Counted from the stretch's first letter, positions 35,685 through 44,228 are shown. The stretch: DNA of 44,228 nucleotides from Mycobacterium interjectum (GCF_900078675.2 NZ_LT546236.1:568065-612292), one strand, 5' to 3'. Made by a program: numbers and translations. The notes: generated from the sequence alone by a model not told the origin.

Positions 35685-36410
35685 GTGGCGCGGGAGGATG
35701 TGAACACGGTGGTGGCCCAGCTGGCGGGGCTGATCGCCGAGCTTGATCGCAATGGGATGGAAACCACCGTCGGTCTGCACGAACTCGTCGACAGCGGGGC
35801 CCGGCACGTGGCGGGCTGCCAGTACGCCGGGATCACCCTGGCCGACAAGGCCAAGGCCGTCAGCAACGTGGTCGCCACGCACCGTTATCCGATGGTCCTG
35901 GACGCGATCCAGAACCGGTGCGGGGAGGGTCCCTGCCTGGAGGCCGGGTGGCAGCACCACGTGATGCATGTCGAGGATCTCAACATCGACCGACGGTGGC
36001 CGAACTATCAGCGGCACGCGCTCGAGCAGACCCCGATCCGCTCGATCCTGTCCTACGAGCTGTTCGCCGACAGCGCCAGCATGGCCGCGCTCAACTTCTA
36101 TGCCGAGCACCCGCACTCGTTCACCGACGAATCATTGGAAATCGGAGGCGTTTTCGCCGCGCATGTCGCCCTGGCGTGGTCGATGATGCGCCGCCAGGAC
36201 CAATTCCGCAGCGCGCTGGCGTCCCGGGACGTCATCGGCCAGGCCAAGGGCGTGATCATGGAACGCTTCAACCTCGATGCCGTCGAGGCGTTCGAACTGC
36301 TCTCCCGGCTATCCCAGAAATCCAATACCAAGCTGATCGAGATCGCCAGGTCGCTGATCGACAGCGAGCACCCGCTCAAGCGCCCCCATCGGGCCCAGCG
36401 CGGCGCTTAA
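35685..36410 (+). CDS. GAF-ANTAR regulatory protein
   Basis: This ~241-residue protein has a GAF domain (HELVDSGARHVAGCQYAGIT through NFYAEHPHSFTDESLEIGG) and a C-terminal ANTAR RNA-binding domain (ASRDVIGQAKGVIMERFNLD, AVEAFELLSRLSQKSNTKLI). GAF-ANTAR proteins are ligand- or redox-responsive antiterminators common in mycobacteria. I prefer the GTG at 35685 because GAGGGGG sits 7 bases upstream; an in-frame ATG at 35652 would add 11 Arg-rich residues. It is the second ANTAR protein within 4 kb, with a different sensor domain. Confidence 0.85.
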   Translation: MAREDVNTVVAQLAGLIAELDRNGMETTVGLHELVDSGARHVAGCQYAGITLADKAKAVSNVVATHRYPMVLDAIQNRCGEGPCLEAGWQHHVMHVEDLNIDRRWPNYQRHALEQTPIRSILSYELFADSASMAALNFYAEHPHSFTDESLEIGGVFAAHVALAWSMMRRQDQFRSALASRDVIGQAKGVIMERFNLDAVEAFELLSRLSQKSNTKLIEIARSLIDSEHPLKRPHRAQRGA

Positions 36411-36420
36411 CCCGGCCACC

Positions 36421-36441
36421 CGCGCCGTTTCGGCCGGCGCG
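36421..36441 (+). terminator. Hairpin after the GAF-ANTAR gene
   Basis: CGCGCCG (36421-36427) pairs with CGGCGCG (36435-36441) around a 7-base loop, 10 bases after the GAF-ANTAR stop and 15 before the alcohol dehydrogenase ATG. It could be a terminator without a T-tract or a leader hairpin for the next gene. Confidence 0.35.
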
Positions 36442-36456
36442 ACGCGGGTATGTGCG

Positions 36457-37644
36457 ATGCACATGAAAGCGGTCACCTGGCAGGGCAAGCGCGACGTTCG
36501 GGTGGAATCGGTGCCCGATCCGAAGATCGAACGGCCCACCGACGCCATCATCGAGGTCACCTCCACCAACATCTGCGGGTCCGACCTGCACCTGTATGAG
36601 ATCCTCGGGGCCTTCATGACGCCCGGCGACATCCTGGGCCACGAACCGATGGGAGTCGTGCGCGAGGTGGGCCCCGAGGCGGGCGACCTGCGCGTCGGCG
36701 ACCGGGTCGTGATTCCCTTCCAGATCTCCTGCGGCCGGTGTTACATGTGCGAGAAGCGGCTCTACACCCAGTGCGAAACCACCCAGGTGCGCGACCAGGG
36801 CATGGGCGCGGCGCTGTTCGGCTACTCGGAGCTGTACGGCGAAATCCCCGGCGGGCAAGCCGAGCTGCTGCGCGTCCCGCAGGCGCAGTTCACCCACATC
36901 AAAGTCCCTGCGGGGCCGCCGGATTCGCGCTTCGTTTACCTCTCCGACGTGCTGCCGACCGCCTGGCAGGCGGTGGCCTACGCCGACATCCCGGACGGCG
37001 GATCGGTGACCGTCCTGGGCCTGGGGCCCATCGGGGACATGGCCGCGCGCATCGCCGACCACCTCGGCCACCGGGTGATCGCCGTCGACCTGGTGCCCGA
37101 GCGCCTGGCCCGGGCCGCCCAGCGCGGCATTCACACCATCGATCTGGGCCGGCTCGACCCACCCCTGGGTGACGCGATCCGCGACCTGACCGACGGCCGG
37201 GGCACCGATTCGGTGGTCGACGCGGTGGGCATGGAATCGCACGGCTCGCCCGCCGCGCGGCTGGCCCAGCAGGCCAGCGGGATGTTGCCGGACTTCCTTG
37301 GCAAGCGGGTCATGCAGACCGCCGGCGTGGACCGGCTCAGCGCCCTGTATTCCGCCATCGACATCGTGCGGCGCGGTGGCACGATCTCGCTGATCGGCGT
37401 CTACGGCGGGATGGCCGATCCGGTGCCGATGCTCACCCTCTTCGACAAGCAGGTGACCCTGCGGATGGGCCAGGCCAACGTCAAGAGGTGGGTCGACGAC
37501 ATCATGCCGCTGTTGACCGACGACGACCCGCTCGGAGTCGACACCTTCGCCACCCACGTACTGCCCCTCGACGAGGCCCCCCATGCCTACGAGATCTTCC
37601 AGAAAAAGCAGGACGGCGCGGTCAAGGTCATGTTAAAACCTTGA
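36457..37644 (+). CDS. Zinc-dependent alcohol/formaldehyde-type dehydrogenase
   Basis: This 395-residue medium-chain dehydrogenase has the catalytic zinc ligands in NICGSDLHLYE and GHEPMGVV. The structural zinc cysteines are in CGRCYMCEKRLYTQC and the NAD site is GLGPIGDMAARIADHLGH. The insert DFLGKRVMQTAGVDRLSALY is typical of the glutathione-independent formaldehyde dehydrogenase-like subgroup. It would oxidise an alcohol or aldehyde with NAD; the substrate is unknown. Translation may begin at the ATG at 36457 or at 36463. No DosR-like box is evident just upstream, so its inclusion in the dormancy programme is unproven. Confidence 0.85.
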   Translation: MHMKAVTWQGKRDVRVESVPDPKIERPTDAIIEVTSTNICGSDLHLYEILGAFMTPGDILGHEPMGVVREVGPEAGDLRVGDRVVIPFQISCGRCYMCEKRLYTQCETTQVRDQGMGAALFGYSELYGEIPGGQAELLRVPQAQFTHIKVPAGPPDSRFVYLSDVLPTAWQAVAYADIPDGGSVTVLGLGPIGDMAARIADHLGHRVIAVDLVPERLARAAQRGIHTIDLGRLDPPLGDAIRDLTDGRGTDSVVDAVGMESHGSPAARLAQQASGMLPDFLGKRVMQTAGVDRLSALYSAIDIVRRGGTISLIGVYGGMADPVPMLTLFDKQVTLRMGQANVKRWVDDIMPLLTDDDPLGVDTFATHVLPLDEAPHAYEIFQKKQDGAVKVMLKP

Positions 37645-37713
37645 AAACCGCTCCGCTGCAAGGCCTTCCGGGCCACGGTTTGGAAAACGCCCCGGTAGGG
37701 TATCAATTGCGCC

Positions 37714-39864
37714 ATGACCAGCCCAGAAACCCTCGCCCCCACGCCCACCGGTGAAGTGTGGCCGGGCAGGGCCTATCCACTGGGCGCGACCTATGACGGC
37801 GCCGGTACCAACTTCGCGGTGTTCAGCGAGGCGGCCGAGCGGGTGGAGTTGTGCCTGTTCGACGCCGACGGCACCGAGAGCAGGATCCCGCTGCCCGAGG
37901 TCGACGGGTTCGTCTGGCACGCCTACATTCCCGGCATCGAACCCGGCCAGCGCTACGGCTACCGCGTGCACGGCCCGTACGAGCCGGAGAACGGCCTGCG
38001 GTGCAACCCGAACAAGCTGCTGGTGGACCCTTATTCGAAGGCCATCGACGGCACGTTCGAGTGGAACCAGTCGCTGTTCAGCTACAACTTCGGCGACCCC
38101 GACAGCCGCAACGACGACGACTCCGCACCCAGCATGCCCAAGTCGGTGGTGATCAGCCCCTACTTCGACTGGGGCAACGACCGGCCACCGGACCATCAGT
38201 ACGCCGACACCGTCATCTACGAGGCCCACGTCAAGGGCCTCACCCAGACCCATCCCGACATCCCCGAACAGTTGCGCGGTACCTACTCGGCCGTGGCGCA
38301 CCCGGTGATCATCGAGCACCTCAAGAGCCTCGGCGTCACCGCCATCGAGCTGATGCCGGTGCACCACTTCGCCAACGACTCGACCCTGGTGGACAAGGGC
38401 CTCTCGAATTATTGGGGCTACAACACGATCGGGTTCTTCGCCCCCGACTTCAAGTACTCCAGCGCGACCTCCCCCGGCGGGCAGGTGCAGGAGTTCAAGG
38501 CGATGGTGCGGGCCCTGCACGAGGCCGGCATCGAGGTGATCCTCGACGTCGTCTACAACCACACGGCCGAGGGCAACCACCTGGGCCCGACGCTGTCGAT
38601 GCGGGGAATCGACAACGCCGCCTACTACCGGCTGGTCGACGACGACAAGCGCTACTACATGGACTACACCGGCACGGGCAACAGCCTCAACGTCGGGCAC
38701 CCGCACGCGCTGCAGCTGATCATGGACTCGCTGCGCTACTGGGTGCTCGAGATGCACGTCGACGGCTTCCGCTTCGACCTGGCCGCCACGCTGGCCCGCG
38801 AGTTCTACGACGTCGACCGGCTGGCGACGTTTTTCGAATTGGTGCAACAGGATCCGACCATCAGCCAGGTCAAGCTGATCGCCGAACCGTGGGACGTCGG
38901 GCCGGGCGGCTACCAGGTGGGCAACTTCCCGCCGCAGTGGACCGAATGGAACGGCAAGTACCGCGACACCGTCCGCGACTTCTGGCGCGGTGAGCCGTCG
39001 ACCCTTGACGAATTCGCTTACCGGCTGACCGGGTCGGCCGACCTCTACGAGCACACCGCGCGCCGCCCGGTCGCGTCGATCAACTTCGTCATCGCCCACG
39101 ACGGGTTCACGCTGCGGGACCTGGTGTCTTACAACGAGAAACACAACGAGGCCAACGGCGAGGACAACAACGACGGCGAGGGCCACAACCGGTCCTGGAA
39201 CTGCGGCGCGGAGGGGCCGACCGACGACCCGGACGTCAATGCGCTGCGGGCTCGCCAGCAGCGCAATTTCCTCACCACGCTGCTGCTCTCCCAGGGTGTG
39301 CCGATGATCTGCCACGGCGACGAGCTGGGCCGCACCCAGCAGGGCAACAACAACGGCTACTGCCAGGACAACGAGCTCACCTGGATCGACTGGGCAAAAA
39401 CGGACAACGGCCTGCTGGAGTTCACCCGCGCGGTGTCGGAACTGCGCGCCAAGCACCCGGTGTTCCGGCGGCGGCGGTTCTTTTCCGGCAAGCCGCTGGG
39501 CCGCCGTGGCCAGGACGGGCTGCCCGACATCGCCTGGTTCACCCCCGAGGGCGCCGAGATGACCGAGGAGGACTGGGGCGCGGGCTTCGCGAAGTCGGTC
39601 GCGGTGTTTCTCAACGGCCACGGCATCCCCGACCGGGATGCCCGGGGGCAGCGCGTCCTCGACGACTCGTTCCTGTTGTGCTTCAACGCCCACCACGAGC
39701 CGATCGAATTCACGCTGCCGCCGAAGGAATTCGGCGCCGCCTGGCAGCTCGTGGTCTTCACCGGGCCCGACGAGGAGACGCCGGCGGAGGAGGTGCCCGG
39801 GGGAGGCGCGCTCACCGTGGACGCCCACACCGCCGTCGTGCTGCAAGCCCCCGACGGCGGCTGA
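37714..39864 (+). CDS. glgX: Glycogen debranching enzyme GlgX (TreX-type isoamylase)
   Basis: This 716-residue GH13 enzyme hydrolyses alpha-1,6 branches in glycogen. An N-terminal CBM48 (YPLGATYDGAGTNFAVFSEA) precedes the catalytic barrel with DVVYNHTAEGN, DGFRFDLA (nucleophile Asp), LIAEPWD (acid Glu) and FVIAHDGFTLRDL. The length suits GlgX/TreX (Rv1564c in M. tuberculosis, there next to treY and treZ). Here no treY/treZ neighbours are present, so the copy may be a second paralogue linked to OtsB1/GH65 trehalose metabolism in the island. The 69-base gap upstream has no convincing DosR box. Confidence 0.93.
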   Translation: MTSPETLAPTPTGEVWPGRAYPLGATYDGAGTNFAVFSEAAERVELCLFDADGTESRIPLPEVDGFVWHAYIPGIEPGQRYGYRVHGPYEPENGLRCNPNKLLVDPYSKAIDGTFEWNQSLFSYNFGDPDSRNDDDSAPSMPKSVVISPYFDWGNDRPPDHQYADTVIYEAHVKGLTQTHPDIPEQLRGTYSAVAHPVIIEHLKSLGVTAIELMPVHHFANDSTLVDKGLSNYWGYNTIGFFAPDFKYSSATSPGGQVQEFKAMVRALHEAGIEVILDVVYNHTAEGNHLGPTLSMRGIDNAAYYRLVDDDKRYYMDYTGTGNSLNVGHPHALQLIMDSLRYWVLEMHVDGFRFDLAATLAREFYDVDRLATFFELVQQDPTISQVKLIAEPWDVGPGGYQVGNFPPQWTEWNGKYRDTVRDFWRGEPSTLDEFAYRLTGSADLYEHTARRPVASINFVIAHDGFTLRDLVSYNEKHNEANGEDNNDGEGHNRSWNCGAEGPTDDPDVNALRARQQRNFLTTLLLSQGVPMICHGDELGRTQQGNNNGYCQDNELTWIDWAKTDNGLLEFTRAVSELRAKHPVFRRRRFFSGKPLGRRGQDGLPDIAWFTPEGAEMTEEDWGAGFAKSVAVFLNGHGIPDRDARGQRVLDDSFLLCFNAHHEPIEFTLPPKEFGAAWQLVVFTGPDEETPAEEVPGGGALTVDAHTAVVLQAPDGG

Positions 39865-39892
39865 CGGGCCCGCACGATCGCCGGGTCGCACA

Positions 39893-39934
39893 GTGGTGAC
39901 CTTTCGCCCTGAGGTCGATGACCTTTTGCCCCGA
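39893..39934 (+). promoter_or_regulatory. Direct repeat resembling tandem DosR boxes before the diguanylate cyclase
   Basis: GTGGTGACCTTTCGCCCTGA (39893-39912) and TCGATGACCTTTTGCCCCGA (39915-39934) are near-identical copies (shared TGACCTTT-GCCC-GA) exactly 22 bp apart. Both lack the first two G of GGGAC but keep the centre and right half. They lie 66 bases before the ATG at 40000. Confidence 0.55.
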
Positions 39935-39999
39935 GACACCCGGCACCTCTGCGCGCACACTGTCGGTTGCGTCGCCGCGGGGGAGGGAAGGGGCAGCCG

Positions 40000-41754
40000 A
40001 TGGCCAGGCAGAGCCCCGAGGCGTGCCTGAATGACGTGGCGTGGTGCCGACGGCTCGCCCTGCTGGTGGGGTTCGGCCTTTCCGCCGCGACGTGGGTGGG
40101 GTGGGCGGCCGGTGTCGACCGCCTGACCCGCGTCGATCCGAGCTGGCCGCAGATGATGCCGTGGACCGCGTTGTGGCTGGCGGCGCTGGGTGCGGCGGTC
40201 CTGGCACAGTCGGGCAACCCGTCGCGGGGCGGCGTCTGGGCAGGGCGCGGGTTCGCGCTGGTGGTAGGCGCCCTCGCGGCCATAATCCTTGCCGAATACG
40301 CGAACGGTGGGTCGTCGTCGGCCCTGGACCAGGTGTGGTTCGCCGACGCGGTGCGCGCGTCGCAACAGACCTGGCCAGGGCGCCCGAGCCCGCAGACGGC
40401 GGCGTCGGCCCTGCTCCTGGCGGCCGCTGCGGCACTGATCCGAGTGGATCGGCGCACGCGCGTGATCTGGCCCGCATGCATGGCCGCCGGCGCGGCCATC
40501 CCGTTCGTCACGGTCGGGGCCTACCTGTTCAACACGTTGTCGCTGGTGGGCTACTCGCCTTCGACCGGCCAGGCACTCATGACGGCCTTCGCGCTGTTGC
40601 TGCTCGCCGCCGCGACGTCGCTGGCGCGCCCCGACCGGTTCCCGGTCGCTTGGCTGCTCGCCCGACCCGATCGGACGTCGTTGCTGAGGTTGGTGGGGAT
40701 CCTCGCCGGTTTTCCGGTCATCGTTGCGCTGTCGCGGCCGGTTTTCCTGGGGCTCGGGCTGGGCGAGCACGCGGAGTGGACCTTCTCGGTGCTGGTGGGT
40801 GCCCTCGTCGTCGGGGCGGTCACGTTCTACCTCAGCCAGCGCGAGCAGAAACTGCTGATAGAGAAGGAACTGGTCAGCAAGGAACGCGCCGACGCCGAGA
40901 TGCGCTACCGCATCCTCGCGGAGAACGCGGTCGACATCATCGTGCACCTGCGCGACCGCGAGATCGCGTGGATCTCGCCGTCCGTGGAGGCCGCGCTGGG
41001 CCGGCCACCGCAGGCCTGGGCCGGCTCGGACTTCAACCGCCACATCCATCCGCAGGACCTCGAGACGGTCATCACCGCCCTGCGGCGCGTCGCGGCCGGC
41101 GAATCGGTGCTGCAACGGTTCCGGGTCCGCGCCGACGACGGCAGCTACCACTGGGTCGAGGGCCACGGAAAACCGTACGTCGACGCCGAGGGCAACACCG
41201 ACGGTCTGATCGCCGCGGTGCGCATTGTCGACGATCAGGTCGAAGCGGAGCAGCGGCTCGAACGGTTGGCGCGGTTCGACACCCTCACCGGCTTGGTGAA
41301 CCGCGCCGAGGCCATGGACCGGCTCGCCTCCGCGCTGCAGCAAACGCAACCCGCCGGGACGTATGTCGGCGTGTTGTTCTGCGACGTCGACCATTTCAAG
41401 GACATCAACGACACGTGGGGGCACGGCATCGGAGACTTCGTCCTGGCAACGCTGGCGGCACGGATACGGGGGAGCGTGCGCCGGGGGGACACCGTCGGCC
41501 GGACGGGCGGCGACGAGATTCTCGTCCTGCTGCCTGGAGTGCGTAGCATCGACGAGCTCGGCCAGATCGCGGAGAAGATTCGCTGTCGTGCGGCCGAACC
41601 CATCCACGTATCCGGCAAGACCTTCCGCGCGACCCTGAGCATCGGCGCCACGCTTGCCCTTCCCGGCGACTCCGAGGACACGATCACGGCCCGAGCGGAC
41701 GCGGCCATGTACCGGGCCAAGTTGGGGGACCGGAACACCGTCGTCAGCAACTAA
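40000..41754 (+). CDS. Membrane-bound PAS-GGDEF diguanylate cyclase
   Basis: This ~584-residue protein has an N-terminal half with about eight hydrophobic segments (MASE-like sensor, e.g. WTALWLAALGAAVLA, FALVVGALAAIILAEY, LVGILAGFPVIVAL). A PAS domain (~300-420, RYRILAENAVDIIVHLRD) and a GGDEF domain ending at the C-terminus follow. The active loop is GGDEI, a tolerated variant, with FCDVDHFKDINDTWGH upstream. An inhibitory-site RxxD (RRGD) lies five residues before it. It should make cyclic di-GMP with product feedback. No EAL domain is attached. The ATG at 40000 is chosen because GGGAGGGAAGGGG precedes it; the frame opens at 39967. Confidence 0.9.
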   Translation: MARQSPEACLNDVAWCRRLALLVGFGLSAATWVGWAAGVDRLTRVDPSWPQMMPWTALWLAALGAAVLAQSGNPSRGGVWAGRGFALVVGALAAIILAEYANGGSSSALDQVWFADAVRASQQTWPGRPSPQTAASALLLAAAAALIRVDRRTRVIWPACMAAGAAIPFVTVGAYLFNTLSLVGYSPSTGQALMTAFALLLLAAATSLARPDRFPVAWLLARPDRTSLLRLVGILAGFPVIVALSRPVFLGLGLGEHAEWTFSVLVGALVVGAVTFYLSQREQKLLIEKELVSKERADAEMRYRILAENAVDIIVHLRDREIAWISPSVEAALGRPPQAWAGSDFNRHIHPQDLETVITALRRVAAGESVLQRFRVRADDGSYHWVEGHGKPYVDAEGNTDGLIAAVRIVDDQVEAEQRLERLARFDTLTGLVNRAEAMDRLASALQQTQPAGTYVGVLFCDVDHFKDINDTWGHGIGDFVLATLAARIRGSVRRGDTVGRTGGDEILVLLPGVRSIDELGQIAEKIRCRAAEPIHVSGKTFRATLSIGATLALPGDSEDTITARADAAMYRAKLGDRNTVVSN

Positions 41755-41833
41755 TCGGCCGAGCTCTCGCCATGCGATGGGCGATATCCGGTAGGTTTTT
41801 GCCGACGGCAGCTCGTTACAAGAGAGGGCAAAT

Positions 41834-42613
41834 ATGTCAAGGACAGTGGTGGTGGGCGCCTCGAGCGGGCTCGGTCGCTGCATCGGTGTCGGCCTCGCTC
41901 AGCGGGGCGACAAGGTCGCGCTGTTGGCCCGGCGCCGCGAGCGCACCGAGGCCGCCGCGCAGGAGGCGGGACCGGGCGCGGTCGCCGTCGAATGCGACGT
42001 GACCGACCAGGCGTCCTGCCGATCGGCGATCGCCGCCGCCGCCGAAGCGCTCGGCGGCATCGACAACCTGGTCTACACACCGGCCATCGGCCCGCTGATG
42101 CGCATGGTCGACACCGACGCCGAGACGTGGCGGCGCGTCTTTGACACCAACGTCGTGGGCGCCGCGCTGGTCACGGCCGCGGCGATGCCACACCTGACGG
42201 CGTCCGCCGGCAAGGTGGTTTACCTGGCCTCCGATGCCGGTACCTTCGGCCCGCCGTGGCCGGGGCTCGGCGCGTACGGCGTCAGCAAGGCGGCCCTCGA
42301 ACGACTGGTGGAAGCCTGGCGGGCCGAGCACCCGGACGTCGGCTTCACCAACCTGATCGTGGGGGAGTGCGGGGGAGGCGAGGGCGACGCGGCGACGGGA
42401 ATGACCACCGGCTGGGACATGGACCTCGCCATGAAGGCCGCCCCGCTGTGGGCCTCCCGCGGCTGCATGCCCGGCAAGCTGATGCCGGTCGAGGACCTCA
42501 TCGACGTGGTTCACACGATCCTGCGCACCAACGCGTCGACGTCGATGCCGGTCGTGGTGGCCAGGGGCGCGCCCGCGACCCCCGCGGCGTTCGCGGACTC
42601 CGCCCAGTCCTAA
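41834..42613 (+). CDS. Short-chain dehydrogenase/reductase
   Basis: This 259-residue Rossmann enzyme has the cofactor motif VGASSGLGRCIGVGLA, then NLVYTPAIGP in place of the usual NNAG. The Ser of VVYLASDAG and Tyr-Lys of YGVSKAALERL complete the catalytic site. It would reduce or oxidise a carbonyl or alcohol with NAD(P); the substrate is unknown. AGAGAGGG lies just before the ATG. It converges on the aldo/keto reductase with a 4-base overlap. The link to the dormancy genes is unclear. Confidence 0.87.
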   Translation: MSRTVVVGASSGLGRCIGVGLAQRGDKVALLARRRERTEAAAQEAGPGAVAVECDVTDQASCRSAIAAAAEALGGIDNLVYTPAIGPLMRMVDTDAETWRRVFDTNVVGAALVTAAAMPHLTASAGKVVYLASDAGTFGPPWPGLGAYGVSKAALERLVEAWRAEHPDVGFTNLIVGECGGGEGDAATGMTTGWDMDLAMKAAPLWASRGCMPGKLMPVEDLIDVVHTILRTNASTSMPVVVARGAPATPAAFADSAQS

Positions 42614-43578
42614 CGCCCCAGCTTCTCCCGGACCAGGTCGGTCAGGAAGCGCCCGGCCGAGGCGGGCCGGAAGGCGCGCGCCGCGCCGGTGAGCGCGTCA
42701 CGCGAATCCGGGGGGAGCTCGATGTCCGCGGCGGCGACGTTGAACTCGAGCTGCTCGACGCTGGACGCGCCGGGAATGGCGACGACGCCCGGCAGGCTGA
42801 TCAGCCAGGCCAGCGCCACCTGCGCCGGCCTGGCGCCGACCGTGGTGGCGACGTCGCGCAGCGTCTGCAGCAGCGGCTCGATGCGGCGCAGGTTCTCGGT
42901 GCCGAACAGCGGGTTCACCGCGCGCACGCCACCGGGGCGGTTGTGCAGGCCGTACTTGCCGCCCAACAGCCCCTGGGCCAGCGGGCTGTAGGCGATCACG
43001 ATGCGGTTCTCGCGCTCGGCGAAGGGCACCAGATCCTCCAGCGCGCCGGCGTGGGCGAGCGAGAAATGCACCTGGTTGCTGATCACCGGCCGCCCGAGCG
43101 CCGCGTCGGCCTTGCGCCAGCGCGCCAGCGAGTAGTTGGAGACGCCGGCCGCGCCGATCTTCCCGTCGTCGAGCAGGTCGCGCATCCCCGGCATGATCAC
43201 CGAGTCGGGCACCACCGGGTTGGGCTGGTGGATCTGGTAGAGCGGGATGCGGTCCAGGCCGAGCCGGCGCGCGCTGGCGCGCTCGCGCTGCTTGACCACC
43301 GCGGGGAAGGGGGCCACCGGGAAGACCTTGCTGGCCACCGCCACCTCGGCGCGCTCGTCGCCGAGCGCCTCGCCGAGGATCCGCTCGCTCTTGCCCAGGC
43401 CGTACACCTCGGCGGTGTCGAACAGTGTGACGCCCAGGGCGCGGGCCCGGTGCACGATGTCGCGCGCCGCGCCGGAGGCGTAGCCCTCCCCGTAGCCCCA
43501 CTCCCGCGAGCCGAACTGCCAGGTGCCCAGGCCGATTCGGCTGACCCGTCCGACCCCGTCGACGTCCAGATATTTCAT
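42610..43578 (-). CDS. Aldo/keto reductase
   Basis: This 322-residue (beta/alpha)8 NADPH-dependent oxidoreductase shows the catalytic set: Asp and Tyr in LFDTAEVYGLGKSE, Lys in VASKVFPV and His in LYQIHQPNPV. The NADPH-binding end reads VALAWLISLPGVVAIPGASS. The start MKYLDVDGVGRVSRIGLGTW is typical of the AKR family. The substrate is unknown. It is a single-gene unit convergent with the SDR and upstream of the sensor-domain gene on the same strand. Confidence 0.9.
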   Translation of the reverse strand: MKYLDVDGVGRVSRIGLGTWQFGSREWGYGEGYASGAARDIVHRARALGVTLFDTAEVYGLGKSERILGEALGDERAEVAVASKVFPVAPFPAVVKQRERASARRLGLDRIPLYQIHQPNPVVPDSVIMPGMRDLLDDGKIGAAGVSNYSLARWRKADAALGRPVISNQVHFSLAHAGALEDLVPFAERENRIVIAYSPLAQGLLGGKYGLHNRPGGVRAVNPLFGTENLRRIEPLLQTLRDVATTVGARPAQVALAWLISLPGVVAIPGASSVEQLEFNVAAADIELPPDSRDALTGAARAFRPASAGRFLTDLVREKLGR

Positions 43579-43607
43579 GAGGCCACCCTACTTGGGCGGC
43601 CCGGCCC

Positions 43608-44228
43608 CTAGCCCGGGATCTTGTTGAGCACGAAGTTGGCGATGCTCACCGCCGTGGCCCGGGGGCGTTCGGCGTCCGTGGTGCCGCTGTAGGACACGTA
43701 GAGGTCGACGACGACGTTGGCCTTGGCCGCGATCGCGCGGGCGGACCGCACCTGCAGGCCCTTGGGCGTCAGGTCCAACGTGGTGATCCCGTTGCCGGCG
43801 TCGGCGGGCGCGCTCACCGCGAACGGGATGGTGCCGGCCTCGGGGATCGTCACGCTCACGGTCGTTCCGCCGCATTGGCGCCACCCGTCCTGCAGCTTTT
43901 GCAGTTGCGATTGGGCCGCCGGTGCGTCGCGAAACGCCGCCGCGGCCTCGATCACCTGGACCGACTTGAGCAGGCTGCGCGTGTCGGAGAATTCCGCCGC
44001 GTGGTACCCGAAAAGGGCATCGACGCTGTAGGCGTCCGGGGTCCCCGGGGCGATGGCGCCCCAGCACTCCGGACGGTCGATCGTGCCCTCCCTGTCGGAG
44101 CGGGCCGGATGGTCCCACGTCTGGCCGGCCTCGACGTTCTGGTCATCGGTGATGGTCTGCAGGTCGCCGGCGCCGGGCAACAGCGTCGCCACCTCGCCCG
44201 GCGCGACCGTGGGGCCCGGCGGCGCCGC
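43608..44228 (-). CDS. PknH-like extracellular sensor-domain protein, probably a lipoprotein (5' end outside window)
   Basis: The frame runs open to the window edge (AAPPGPTVAPGEVATLLPGA), so the N-terminus, including any signal peptide, is missing. Visible are ~206 residues of the mycobacterial PknH_C-type sensor domain: two Cys positions (RPECWGAIAPGTPDAY and GWRQCGGTTVSVTIP, likely a disulfide), SVDALFGYHAAEFSD and the ending ATAVSIANFVLNKIPG. Such domains occur in secreted lipoproteins (LppH, LpqQ-like) and in kinase PknH. The ligand is unknown. Confidence 0.8.
   Translation of the reverse strand, partial: AAPPGPTVAPGEVATLLPGAGDLQTITDDQNVEAGQTWDHPARSDREGTIDRPECWGAIAPGTPDAYSVDALFGYHAAEFSDTRSLLKSVQVIEAAAAFRDAPAAQSQLQKLQDGWRQCGGTTVSVTIPEAGTIPFAVSAPADAGNGITTLDLTPKGLQVRSARAIAAKANVVVDLYVSYSGTTDAERPRATAVSIANFVLNKIPG

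Noticed and set aside
37660..37705. Possible DosR boxes before glgX (GGCCTTCCGGGCC and GGAAAACGCCCC)
   Set aside because: Half-sites are off-register and lack GGGAC; too weak to call.
37633..41883. 1416-codon open frame antisense to glgX and the diguanylate cyclase
   Set aside because: A shadow of two well-recognised plus-strand genes; low-complexity Val/Arg/His sequence with no motif.

Overview
The window is high-GC DNA with the coding style of a slow-growing, non-tuberculous Mycobacterium. Recognition rests on protein families. There is a response regulator nearly identical to M. tuberculosis DosR, a GAF-GAF heme sensor kinase of the DosS/DosT type, relatives of Rv2004c, Rv2006 (OtsB1), Rv2028c-Rv2030c and Rv3134c, three Acg-type nitroreductases, five universal stress proteins, a Tgs1-like acyltransferase and an 18 kDa-antigen small heat-shock protein. 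It is best read as one large dormancy (hypoxia/NO/CO response) island of about 35-40 kb. The species is not determinable by eye; a M. avium-complex or M. kansasii-like organism is an inference.

Layout. 1-352: tail of a DUF2156/MprF-type protein. 354-7247 (minus): acsA-pdhA-pdhB-pdhC-acp, tightly coupled, followed by a nitroreductase and an Rv3129-like flavin-fold protein. 7428-8925 (plus): nitroreductase, DUF1918 protein, small unknown. 9005-13748 (plus): phosphoribosyltransferase/erythromycin-esterase fusion, pfkB, two USPs. 13831-16417: dosR and the sensor kinase. 16503-18295: GNAT, tandem USP, STAS protein. 18306-22934 (minus): USP and the OtsB1/GH65 protein. 23061-28530 (plus): tandem USP, Rv2004c-like kinase, nitroreductase and two ketoacyl-ACP-synthase-III-like proteins. 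28578-28655: remnant of a class-II amidotransferase. 28693-32618: divergent PEP synthase and Tgs1-like gene. 32608-35439: PAS-ANTAR, hsp18, MerR regulator and a broken type II NADH dehydrogenase. 35685-44228: GAF-ANTAR, Zn alcohol dehydrogenase, glycogen debranching enzyme, diguanylate cyclase, SDR, aldo/keto reductase and a truncated sensor-domain protein.

DosR-box-like palindromes lie in front of most transcription units, usually as pairs whose starts are 21-22 bp apart. They tie the island together, decide one start codon (the nitroreductase at 850-1848), and suggest that PEP synthase, the Tgs1-like enzyme and a diguanylate cyclase join the regulon.

Together the genes suggest a hypoxic programme. 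It would include sensing (kinase/DosR), carbon rerouting (PfkB, PEP synthase, OtsB1/GH65, GlgX), lipid storage (Tgs1-like), protein protection (Hsp18, USPs) and flavin/nitro redox proteins. An unusual acyl-supply module (acyl-CoA synthetase, 2-oxoacid dehydrogenase E1/E2 without E3, discrete ACP) may connect to the FabH-like pair; this is the most novel-looking part. No tRNA, rRNA, CRISPR array, insertion sequence or gene-free stretch above 300 bp was seen.
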